From Scleromitrula shiraiana (lineage: Eukaryota; Ascomycota; Leotiomycetes; Helotiales; Sclerotiniaceae), in assembly GCA_028455995.1 (NCBI GenBank), contig JABELC010000016.1, positions 248,001 to 312,000 on the forward strand: a stretch of DNA of 64,000 bases, written 5' to 3'. The position numbers and the translations under genes are program-made. The notes below the pieces were generated by a model. That model ran no database searches and was not told where the DNA came from. It worked only from the letters and a program-made list of their open reading frames with translations. Positions 11,584 to 21,894 of the stretch are shown piece by piece; positions within the stretch are counted from its first letter, which is position 1; every line of letters begins with the position of its first letter.

Positions 11584-13118
11584 TGTTATTATTGAAGTTT
11601 GGCATGCATTTTCTCGCGTTGGAATGATCTTTCATAGAAGCAAATTATATGTTTTGAAATTGGATAGAGGTACTTCATACGAAGTTATCGGAGGTTGTCA
11701 CAAATTCTAAGCGAGTCTCAATTGGTTAACGCGTCGACACGCGGGGTCAATATTGATCCACTATCTAGAGTGCCTGCACAAATGCGTAATCACATGATTG
11801 CAGTACGGTATTCTGTAATTCTCGTCTATGCATATACTGTACTATATGGACTTCACCTGGAGTTGATTTTTGAACATTCGAACTTCTACTTTCCACTTAT
11901 TTATTATAAAAAGGTGAACGTTACACTGTAGCCTTATCTTTCCTATCTTTTTCCTGTCTCTATATCTCTCTCTTAGCCTTCCTCCCTTCCCACCTGTATC
12001 TCTCTCCCTCTTTTCCCCCTATCCAGTACGCACCCATATTCTTTATCATTACATAAACCAAAAAACAGGGGAGATGGCGGTCGTAATGCGATGGTCCTCA
12101 TTTTTAAGCAATCTATTCACTTCAGTGCGATATAATTGCAATTCATTGGGACCCTTTGCATCCCTTTTTCCTTCATCACCTACCCCGGAATCGAAATCTA
12201 TCGAATGTTTCTGTATATTACGTGATATTTCTTTTCTCACATAACTCACCTTGGCTCTGGTGGGTTTCCTCAAGGAGAGAAGCATTTTTCAACAATAAGT
12301 TGCCTAAAAACACTACCTCGAGTTCTGCATTTTATCCCGACTAGGAAGGCAGTTTCTCCCTGCAGTCTAGAAACAAAGCTACCTAGGTATGCAAACCTAC
12401 CCCCCCTACTGTATTCAAGAGTAAGAAACGTGGAAAATCACAATTTCTTGAAGAATGTCACCGAGTCTTCTTCCATCGCAATCTATACAGCTGAGTATCT
12501 CAATAGATATAGAGGCTGATTCAGTCTCATCAGTGCATGAACATGTGGTTGTCAACACCGGTTTCCAGACTCATAATCCCACCCTTTGATGGATTGCATC
12601 CTCCAACCAAATACTACGGCAGCACAACTTTGGACTTAGGTATTAGAAAGTTATCTGCCGTAAGATACAATCATATAATTAAAATGCTTGCACAAGGGTC
12701 CACTTATAAGAATGCATGACATGCCACATTCCAAAGCATTTAAGGTTGCGTGCGGGATACCGTGTGACGATCAAAAGTTGATCGATCTGCGGCATCATCT
12801 TTTACAGTTGGTTTGGTCAAACAGCTTAGGTTAGTCCCGGAAGATAGAAGATATTCATTCCTTGAACATCATTTTGGAAGTCCATATTCCTCCGCCTATT
12901 CAGTGCCGATTGCTCAATGCAGAAGTGTCTACATTTTCAAATTCCTCTTTCGCCTATGAGCATCAAATTTGATGTCATAGAAATTAGTTTCTGCAGCGGG
13001 ATGGCTGTATGTCTTGGTTAGCATCACACCTGGGGGCCTAATCAATCGAATTAAGATCTACACAAGGATCTGGGGATCTGGTAAAGCGATGCCTAGTAAT
13101 GTAGATTGAAGATTGTCA
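11584..13118. other. Intergenic, no gene recognised
   Basis: About 1.5 kb of normal base composition lies between the promoter of the minus-strand gene and the AT-rich island. A pyrimidine-rich stretch at about 11935-12025 could be promoter DNA, but no downstream coding exon with a believable protein was found on either strand. Confidence 0.5.
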
Positions 13119-13178
13119 CACAAAAGTCGAGCGATTTTTGCGTAATGCTAAAGTTTTTATATATACTATTTTGTGATA
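13119..13178 (+). repeat. Left copy of direct repeat bounding the AT-rich island
   Basis: About 60 bp beginning CACAAAAGTCGAGCGA and ending TTGTGATA. It aligns with 16021-16088 in the same orientation: CAAAAGTCGAGCGA is identical, followed by a cgt-atgcta core and a shared TATATAC...TTGTGATA end. Most differences are T here against C there, or A here against G there, so this copy looks like the more AT-mutated one. Confidence 0.8.
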
Positions 13179-16020
13179 TACTTTTGAGATTAATTGATTT
13201 TGTTAGTTACTCGGTTGAATTGAAATTCAAGTTGAAGCACGAGTAAATTATCGAAAAACCTCAGAATTATACTTTAACTCTATTTTCAAGTTATCACTTT
13301 TTTAGAATTCAATAATTTAATCAATAATACTTTGAATGTTTAAGTTTTACATCAACGAAAAAATTTTAGTCAAAAAGACATACTAGTAAATTAATTGTAT
13401 AGATTCAAGTTACTAGTATTTACTACTATATTAACACTAGCAATTATTAATTCAAGTTGATTATTAATTGATTAATAAAGAGCTTTTTATAACTTGAATA
13501 AAAGTACTATATAGTTCAAATTATTATTAAATCTTAAGTTCAAGTTAATTATATATTAATAATATATTCAAGCTGATTATAATTATATATAAAAAATTGT
13601 AAAAAATATATAAATAACTTGAAATAAAATTTACTAGTAGTAATTAAATAATTTTATAATAGTATAATGTTTATTACTATTAATAATCTGAGTAGTATTC
13701 AAGTTATATGATTTTATTTTAAGTTTTATTATATAAGTGTAAAATACTAGTAATATATAAAAATTATTAATATTTCAAGGTAGTAATATAGAGATTATAT
13801 AAGATAGTAATTTGATTATATGACTCGAATTACACTAAAAAAAAAGAATTTCAATTTGAATATTACTACTAGTACTAGTATATAGTATTATAGACAATTA
13901 GTTCACCTTTTATTATTTGTTGTTTATTCACAGAATTAATCAATTTAGATAAAGTTTATATGTATATATCAACGGCGTGTAGTATTAGAAGGGGTTGATG
14001 TCGATGAGGTTCATGTCGATGAGATCGATAAGATCGATGAGGTTGATAAAGTTAATAAGGTTGATAAAGTTAATAAGGTTGATAAAGTTAATAAGGTTGA
14101 TGAGGTTGATGAAATTGATAAGGTTGATGAATAAGGTTGATGAATAAAGTTGATGAATAAAGTTCAAGTTGATCCAAGTTGATTCAAGTTAGTCACTGGC
14201 AGAATATATTATTATGTGAGATAAATTCTATTTAGCAGATTTTTGCTAATTGATAATAAGTCTTTATTAATTGCCAGATTATAAATTGATCGTTGATTGA
14301 TTGTTAATTAGTAATAAAAGCCTGAGCCTGCCAGGTTTATTATTATCATAGTTAATTATTAATTAATTATGATGAACTTTTATTATTACTAGTAGTAGTA
14401 CTACTACTAGTAGTAATACAAAATTTTTGATATTACTAGTATATATACTAGTATTATAATTCTATTTTTATTATTATAATATTATATTTAAATTTAGTAA
14501 TCACTGGTATGATTCTTATTTCAAGTTATTATAACTTGAACTTTTAAATTTAGAAAGTAAAAATATAAAAATAAATAATTTAAATACTAGTATATAAACT
14601 TGATTAATTAACATTTTTTTATCATATTCAAGTTATATAACTTTGTTTAAATATGTTAAATAATTTCAAGTTATTTTTTAACTATTATTTTTTTTTGAAA
14701 GTTTTATATAATTTAACAAGTTTTTTTTTGTTTAAATATATCTATAAACTTTATTTTGAATTATATTTATTTCAAAATAAATCAAATAATACTATTAAAA
14801 TAAAAATATTTAATTAAATTATATTATATTAATAATATTTTCTATTACTAGTACTACGTGACTAGTACTAGTATATTTACTAGTAAAATGTTTATTACTA
14901 CTACTAGTAGTAGTAGTTTAAAAGTATATAAAAATATAGAATTTTATATTGATATCTAAGAAATAATATATAAATTATATATTACTACTAAGTATATTCA
15001 ACTTGAGTTTTTTATATATAAATACATTTAATTTAGATAATTTAAGTTTAAAAATTTATTGAGTAATTTCTATAAATTCACTGGTAAATTTTCAATTACT
15101 ATCATAAATGTGTACTTCAATAATCTTTCGTTTCTTATTTTTATTAAAAATGATTTTTTGATTTTTCTTTTAAAAAATATTGTAAATATTTTTAATGCTA
15201 CTAATAAAAATTTGTGATATTTTTTATTTGATTATTTATTTTTTACAAATATTTAATAATTGTGGTTTTACTGTGGTAAGATTGTACAATGTATAGTACT
15301 ATGGTTTTGTGTGGTATATTCTTATTTATCTATCTATGGTACAGATTGTCAAGCCGTATATATGTACGACTGTGGTCACGTGTTTATCACGTGCTACCTT
15401 GTGATCTATATCCCAACAATAATCATATTTTCTTTTACTAGTAACAACTTGAATTGAAATATATAAATAATTTTTTTATCAATTATTTTAAAATATTAAA
15501 TAATTACTGGTACTACTAGTACTACTACTAGTAGTAACTTGTAGTATTTATAAAAAAAATTTAATAAAATCTTTATTTATATAAAGTTAGATATTCATAA
15601 TTTATAAATGTTATTTTTATAGTAGTAACTTGAACTTTTGAAAATTACTTTTTGTTACTACTAGTAAATATAATTTAGAATTATTAAAATTAATATAAAG
15701 ATAAAAAGATGTATTTACTACTACTAGTAGATTGTTTTGAAGCGATTCGCTTATTTTGCGTGTTTCAATTTTAATTTAGTCGAGCAAACTGTTTTTTTTT
15801 ATAAAATCGTTATATTTTTGAATATTGATATGTAGAAGCTTTTTGTTTTTCTTTTTTTATGAGATAGACGTATTTTTTTTACATATATTTGTATATATAT
15901 ATAGCTTCAAGTTGATTTATTTGAGCTTCAGCGTATGATGATCAACGTTGTTAATAAGGTGATTATACTAATTATAAATTCTATTATTGAATTATGAGAT
16001 CTTATCGGGCTCATAATTGC
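13179..16020. repeat. AT-rich island (2.8 kb), degenerate repeat DNA
   Basis: Extremely A/T-rich DNA with no credible gene. The few remaining G/C bases are concentrated in two words: ACTAGT (I count about 21 between 13380 and 15730) and CAAGTT/AACTTG (also about 21). Runs such as TACTACTACTAGTAGTAGTA form perfect short palindromes. AT-rich islands in ascomycetes are usually transposon remnants mutated by RIP (CpA to TpA). ACTAGT contains no CpA/TpG and would survive RIP, but CAAGTT and AACTTG do contain the target, so RIP alone does not explain the pattern. A GC-richer patch at about 15260-15420 (GTCACGTGTTTATCACGTG) also stands out. No transposase or reverse transcriptase fragment was recognised. 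Confidence 0.8.
13992..14164 (+). repeat. Minisatellite of 9 bp GTTGATRAG-type units
   Basis: About 170 bp of imperfect 9 bp units: GTTGATGAG, GTTGATAAA, GTTAATAAG, ATCGATAAG. The centre has an 18 bp higher-order period (GTTGATAAAGTTAATAAG, about three copies). It lies inside the AT-rich island and is its least AT-rich repeated part. The opposite strand reads as an artificial Ile-Asn-Leu repeat; this is repeat DNA, not a gene. Confidence 0.85.
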
Positions 16021-16088
16021 CATACAAAAGTCGAGCGACTCTTCCGTGATGCTAGAGTCTCTCTACTAGTATATACCATATTGTGATA
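16021..16088 (+). repeat. Right copy of direct repeat bounding the AT-rich island
   Basis: About 68 bp, CATACAAAAGTCGAGCGACT to TTGTGATA, in the same orientation as the copy at 13119-13178. It holds an ACTAGT word that is not in the left copy. Immediately after it base composition returns to normal (CCCGCAATTACTTCCCGGCC), so this copy marks the right edge of the island. Confidence 0.8.
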
Positions 16089-16210
16089 AAGATCTGTCAA
16101 GTAAGGGGCTTCGTGTCTCCCGCAATTACTTCCCGGCCCGCAATCCGGATTCCTAGTTCATTCGATGAAGAATTTCATCCCCCCCTCCCCCACCCCTGCC
16201 ACTAGCAGTA

Positions 16211-16216
16211 TATAAA
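16211..16216 (+). promoter_or_regulatory. TATA box of the secreted-protein gene
   Basis: TATAAA lies 110 bp upstream of the ATG at 16321, preceded by a C-rich block (about 16179-16198) and followed by a CAT/CA-rich leader typical of strongly expressed fungal genes for secreted proteins. Confidence 0.6.
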
Positions 16217-16320
16217 GAGGGGAAGAGAACGATCGATTGTCCATCATCAACATCAACATCATCATCTTCATCCTATTCAATTGATCTTTCCATTTATCAA
16301 CAAAATCTCGAAGTTTCATC

Positions 16321-17023
16321 ATGAGGCTTCAAATTGCTACCAGCCTCTTGGCATCATTCGCTACTGTCACGACAGCTATTGCTATTCCTAGTTATAGTGC
16401 TTTGAGCACGGCTTGCACTAATGGAGGCCCCAACACTGTCAGTCGATTTTCTTTTCTAACTACTACTCGCTTTTCACTTTGAACTCCTCCTTCTTTCCTA
16501 CTAACTTTCTCAAAGTACGTCGGGGTTCAATATGAGAACGGCGTCATAGCCACCTATCAATTTGGTCAATGCTATCCATACAAGGTGAATGGTAGTGACG
16601 CCTCAGCTGCCGTCTTTTGCCAGAATACCTTGTGCACCAATTGCCGGTATGTTAATATTTCCTCTCGCTCGACACAATATGTTCTGACAAGATATCAACA
16701 GTGGCGATGGTTGTACTCAACCCGATCCCTTACCATTCCCGGTTCTCAAAGGCTTGGTCCTGCTCAATCCATTGGGTGTCTTTACCAAGATTTTGGGCAA
16801 GGGAGCTATCTGCAAACCATTATCCTTTGGTTCTGGTGGTTTACCTATCGGCGGCGGTAGTGGTTTGCCTATCGGCGGTGGTGGTGGTGGTTTGCCTATC
16901 GGCGGTGGTGGTGGTGGTTTGCCTATCAGCGGTGGTGGTGGTGGTTTGCCTATCGGCGGTGGTGGTGGCTCCGGTTCTCTACCATTTGGTTTGCCAATTG
17001 GTCTGCCACTGGGAGGTTCCTAA
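16321..17023 (+). CDS. Small secreted cysteine-containing protein with Gly-rich tail, 3 exons
   Basis: Exons 16321-16437, 16516-16646 and 16702-17023 (introns 78 and 55 bp; the first has TACTAAC at 16499-16505) encode 189 residues. The first ~20 residues are a signal peptide (MRLQIATSLLASFATVTTAI A). The mature N-terminal half has seven cysteines (STACTN, GQCYP, FCQNTLCTNCR, DGCT, AICK). The C-terminal ~75 residues are repeats of GLPIGGGGGG, about five copies, ending LPFGLPIGLPLGGS; their DNA is a 30 bp tandem repeat at about 16846-16966. No known family was recognised. Being secreted, small, cysteine-containing, driven by a TATA promoter and placed at the edge of the AT-rich island, it could be an effector or a cell-surface structural protein; neither is shown. 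The repeat number is likely to vary between strains. Confidence 0.8.
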
Positions 17024-18173
17024 ATGGAATGATGTACATTGAGCACTTATTGCTTGGCACTGGAGTGTGATGTTGGATTTGTTTTCTTCGAATGCACTTG
17101 GAAGTCTGGACGTTGGGTTGAAATTCCTTATGCGTTGGTGGATCTTGGGTAGACATGTGATCATGGGCAAGTTTTATCTGCTCACCCTTCCATATTTGAA
17201 TCAAAACTTTATGTTTCCCTGTTGGGATCCTACCACATTATGTTCTCTCACTGAATTGTGATATCAGTCTAAGAGAAAGTGATCACTTGTAGACGGCATA
17301 ATTCACCACCTGGATACATTATGGGATATTTCGATGTCATCGACTCGATATCGATATCAATTTGGCACTTTAATATATTCGAATTCAAGCTGTGTTATTT
17401 CTTTTATGCCTTTGTTCTGTTTTACATTACTATGTTCCACTTGTCGTGATGAGTAGATATTGAATTAGGACTCTGAAATATAATGATGCCAGCTGCCAGC
17501 GTAAACCTTTGCTAGCAGCACCGCTTCCAATAGTGTCTGGTACAATGATTAGTGGTAAAACTAAACTTATGGCACAGATGGGAGATATAAGTATGAAGTG
17601 TTCCGTAATATTGTTGTGATTCAGTGAGTGGTCCGAAAAGGATGTTTTGAAATGGCTTAGTAGAGGTCGAAGTTCAGCATGGAGTAAATGATAGAGCACT
17701 GGCTCATTAACTCCTAGACTTGAATTTGCTTGGGAAGTATAGAAACTCACTATAAATGGAGGTAGGAGTTTTTTCTCACAGATAAACGGTTTATTAGTTT
17801 TAGATGCGAGCTTTGGAGTGGCGATGTTGAAATGGACCGCTGTTCCTTTTGCTCTTAGCATATTATTGCTTTAATTGGATACCATTACCAGGTATTTATA
17901 GCGAGTCGATTTGATTCACTACATTATTACAATTCATTTCTGGGACGATAAAATTGAAGCTTAAGCCCCAGAATAAACCATCAACAACTGACAGAAAGAG
18001 AAGGTATAGGTTTGCTCCTTCCATTCTTCCACATCCAGTCTGAGCTGCAACTCCGATTGTTTTTATTCTAATTCTTACTAACTCATCATCCTGAAATCAT
18101 ACTCAAATCCCTATTGCAGCATATTTGGCTTCTATATATTTATTATCTCACCTTTTGTCATAAGATTATAATC
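17024..18173. other. Intergenic, no gene supported
   Basis: This 1.15 kb holds the 3' flank of the secreted-protein gene and the promoter of the next. A 143-codon minus-strand frame at 17430-17861 has no recognisable motif and was not accepted. Confidence 0.5.
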
Positions 18174-21029
18174 ATGAGTTCTAGTTTTCTGGCCGAAGAA
18201 GATCTATCAGATTCACCGGGTCCCGAATTCGATACCCCTCCTGTGCATGATTCAGATTCCGATATGTGCTCGCCCCCAACCAAACCATCAGATTCGAAAG
18301 ATATTCCTGACTTGGAAGAAATGAATTCTGGGATAGAGCTGCCACAATCACAGCAAGAAGGACGCCAATCAACATCTGCGGAGTATGAAATCGAAACCGC
18401 CCTCTCCGAGCAAATTATCTCCCACTTGGAATCAATCGATATAACCAACAAAAGTTTAGATGATATAAAAGAAGAGGCTCTAGAGCGTGGAAGGGATGTT
18501 TGGAGGAGCTGGAAATATTTGAATAGAATAATTGAGAATTGGGAAGGAGAGCTCAGACGAAGATGGGTTGAATTTGAAGTATCGAAACGCAAAGAAATCC
18601 TCTTAAAAGCTTGGCCAAAGATGTCACAACATCATCGTCCCGATTTTGCTGCTTTTGAAGTACAGAGGCGTATGACACTTGCCGTACGTGGGCAAGATAA
18701 TAGGTTATCCGCTACGAAAATGGCAAATGCCATGAGAGGTGCATACTTATGGCCACATATTAATCAACAAGATCTTATTGATGATAATAACCTTCTAATG
18801 TTCTTACATTACAGGGGTCGACATGAGCCTACGGAGTTTACATATGGTGACCGACGAAGAAAGAGAACAGGTCAGTATCTTAACCCAGAGTCATCGGAAC
18901 ATAGTGAGCTTACATTCCATGCAGGTGACTACGCTTATCTCGAAGGAAATAAGCCATACAGACTTTCTCTACACCATGAGTGCCGGATGCTTTTAGAGAA
19001 TGAAGATCATTATGGAAAATTGCTCCCTTGGAACAAAAAGCAAATCGGATTTCATTATGTAGCCGGGGATTTTGATCGGATGGTCAAAAACGTTGCCCAC
19101 CAACTAGATACCAAAGAGAAAGAAACTTGGCATGGCCTTGGCTTCGAGATGCATGATGGTCTACACATCTTAGAAATTCAACAAAGGACATTGAAGTTCT
19201 TGATCAAATGCTGCTATAATATACTTTCGGACATCGGATCCCCTAGAGCTATCGTACAAGCTCAAAGGAGTCAATTAAAGAAAGACGATATTCCACCCTT
19301 AGTAGGATTCCCAACATGGGGCGAAATGGATAGGATTAATCGAGAAACATGGTATGGCCTTTTAGAGTCTACAGACTTTACAAAGCTTGAAGATATCTGT
19401 TCGGCTCGTGTAGACTTAGCGGAAGATCATATATGGCAAATGCGATATGATCCTGGTTGTTTCGAAGAGAATCTACGCATCAATCAACAACACTATTATC
19501 AGCAGGGTTTGTCAGCAGACTCAATACAAACAGAATCGCAAATACTGGACCACGTGACTGACGAAGCACTTATGCTTTCATATTACTCGTGGTACATCTG
19601 GAACCTGTTGAAAGAACTTGTATCTACCGTGAAAAATTTTCAGTCAGAGTATTTACATGAAGTGTCGCCATATGAGCCACTGCCAGCAGACTATTTCCAA
19701 TCCCTTCAGTTATTAAAGATGGTGTAAGCCTTGTTATGAATTTTTACATTTTCTTATAATGCTAACAACTGGTATGCAGGCTCAGAGCTTCCAGTGGGAT
19801 GGAGAATAATTTTACCCAAAAGTTCTTTTCTGATCTCGCTGGAATGCTGAAAGATAATTTTGCCAGCGCAGTCTTGAACTCGCCCTTAATTTCACATATT
19901 TGCATAATGCGGAATGAAGAACTTCGCAATTTATGGGTATTATCCGATCTTCTGGACGAAATTGAACGCGACATAAAGATGAAACCTGCAGACAGAGAAC
20001 TGTTGAGTCCTTTCATCGTAGGTCAACTGTCCGATATAGGTCTTCTTGCGCATGCAAAACTTCAAGTAGATAGCTTTCAGCCATGGATGGCTACGAGCAC
20101 CAAATTTGCAGACGAAGTATCTCCGGACACAAAATTACAGGCCGAGAAGCTTTTGGACCCAATTCGAGATATGAGTGAGTCTATATATCGAGTTACCACA
20201 AACATATCGAAGTACGTTCAACCTTCAAACTTGAGATACCCTCTAGGAAATCCATATACAAAAAAAAATACCCGGCAAATGCGAAGAGCTGAGAGCTACC
20301 TGGAGAATTTCTGGGATGAATTGGAATGGCGGTTGGAATCCAAAGGTTTGGAAACACTTGATGAATTTTTTAAACCTCGTTCCCATCGAGAACTGATGAA
20401 GGTTAAGTGTATGGCTTCCCTAAATTGCAAGGTTCTCAAATGACTAATTGATCATCTCAGACACCCCAAAATGGAAAGATCCAAAATCTGACAAAAGAGA
20501 AGCGGATGTGATCATCTTGGGTGAGAAGATTTTACCTCGATCGGAAGAGGAAATGGCCAAAATCCCCAAATTCTTTCTAGCAGAAGACATTCCCTACGTT
20601 CTATGTGTCCCATCATCTACTTTAAAAGTTTTCTCATTCATACTGGATCAAAAATTCCTTCCTGCTCGCAAAGGACAAAAGAATGAGATTGCTTGGTTAG
20701 ATTTCGTAGAAGCAATGGCAAGTGTAGGATTTGGAGCGACTAAATTTCCCGGCTCGTTATGGCATTTCGTGCCAGAGGGTGTTCCATCCGAAAAAGATGA
20801 GCGTCTTCTTCGCAGCATTATGATTCATGAACCATGGGATACTTCAATGATCAGTCCCACGTATGCATATCGAATAGGTAGGAGACTAGAGAACACGTAT
20901 CACTGGAACATAGACATGTTTGTCGACGAGGAGAAAGTGAATAGAAGGTATTGGGATATTTGGGACATCATTGATACTGGTGATGAAGTTGAGGGTTTGA
21001 TTCGCGTGCGCCGAGACCGTCCTTGTTAG
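18174..21029 (+). CDS. Conserved-looking protein of unknown function, 3 exons, 915 aa
   Basis: Exons 18174-19723, 19780-20408 and 20461-21029 join in phase (introns 56 and 52 bp with GCTAAC and GACTAAT branch points) to give 915 residues. The start MSSSFLAEED at 18174 is chosen because the upstream in-frame part is hydrophobic, leader-like sequence. The first ~100 residues are acidic and Ser/Pro-rich. From about residue 120 the protein is dense in Trp/Tyr and charged residues and largely helical (DVWRSWKYLNRIIENWEGEL; MRGAYLWPHINQQDL). There is no signal peptide, membrane segment or catalytic motif that I recognise. The style (YLWPHINQ, LLMFLHYRGR) recalls large uncharacterised protein families in filamentous ascomycetes, but this is memory, not a search. 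Function unknown. Confidence 0.8.
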
Positions 21030-21894
21030 TTCTGCAGGTACATTCTTATGGCCATGAACTCATGCTTGAACAATGAAGTGAGAGAAAAGCGGATAATGGA
21101 TGAGGTATATATCAGGGCAATGGAGGAAATTGAGAATGTTTAATTATAGACCAGCGACGAGAAAAAACAGTTTTCTAGCGAAAAAACTTCAGGTCAATAG
21201 ATTACTTATAATTTATAATGGAATAGAATTTCTTGCCAAGATTTGAATTGAGATATTGAAAATGATCAAAAATTTAGTCCTCGAAAACATTAGAGCTATA
21301 CAACTGGGGAATCTAACAATGATTCCAAAGAAATTACAGTAAGCAGGTCGCACAAACATCTATATATCAAATAGCCTAGTATTTTTTATTACGGCTACTT
21401 AGCAACTGCCGAGAACTCATTATTTTCCATACCATACATTTATTTGGACAGGACCATGCACCGATACACGAACTTATATGATTGGTGCACTCGTACAACT
21501 GCTGCTGTTGTTGTTTTCCCTCTTTAGTAAAGTAGTGATAACAAACAAAGAAACAAGTATGATTTCATGAATTAGATACACTATACCCATTCCGTAAGTG
21601 CATTGTTTTCGTCATCTCTAATTAGACCTACTCTTCGTTGGCAGTAAACGCGTCCAACTAAATTCAGGAATCGAAAGGATGGGTCCATTGATCCATTAAA
21701 AGGTGGACATCCCACTGGTGGATCATGCTACTGATATTAAGATTAGTAAGATCTTAGGCTGGTATACTGATATGTGGATTGGAGTGAGAAGTATATAATT
21801 TCAGTATTGCCGTTTTTTGAATTAAATAGTTCTGAGGATTCTGATACGGAAATACATCATTCATAGATTGAGTATCCTGAAAACCGAAACAGTG
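21030..21894. other. Intergenic, no gene supported
   Basis: AT-rich flank between the 915-residue protein gene and the P450 pseudogene. Nothing beyond simple A/T runs was seen. Confidence 0.5.

Noticed and set aside
13985..14167. Minus-strand frame encoding an Ile-Asn-Leu repeat
   Set aside because: It is only the translation of the 9 bp minisatellite.
13179..16020. Mitochondrial DNA insertion as the source of the AT-rich island
   Set aside because: No mitochondrial gene, rRNA or tRNA fragment was recognised; AT content alone is not enough.
17430..17861. 143-codon minus-strand frame
   Set aside because: No motif, no splice context, AT-rich flanks; could be chance.
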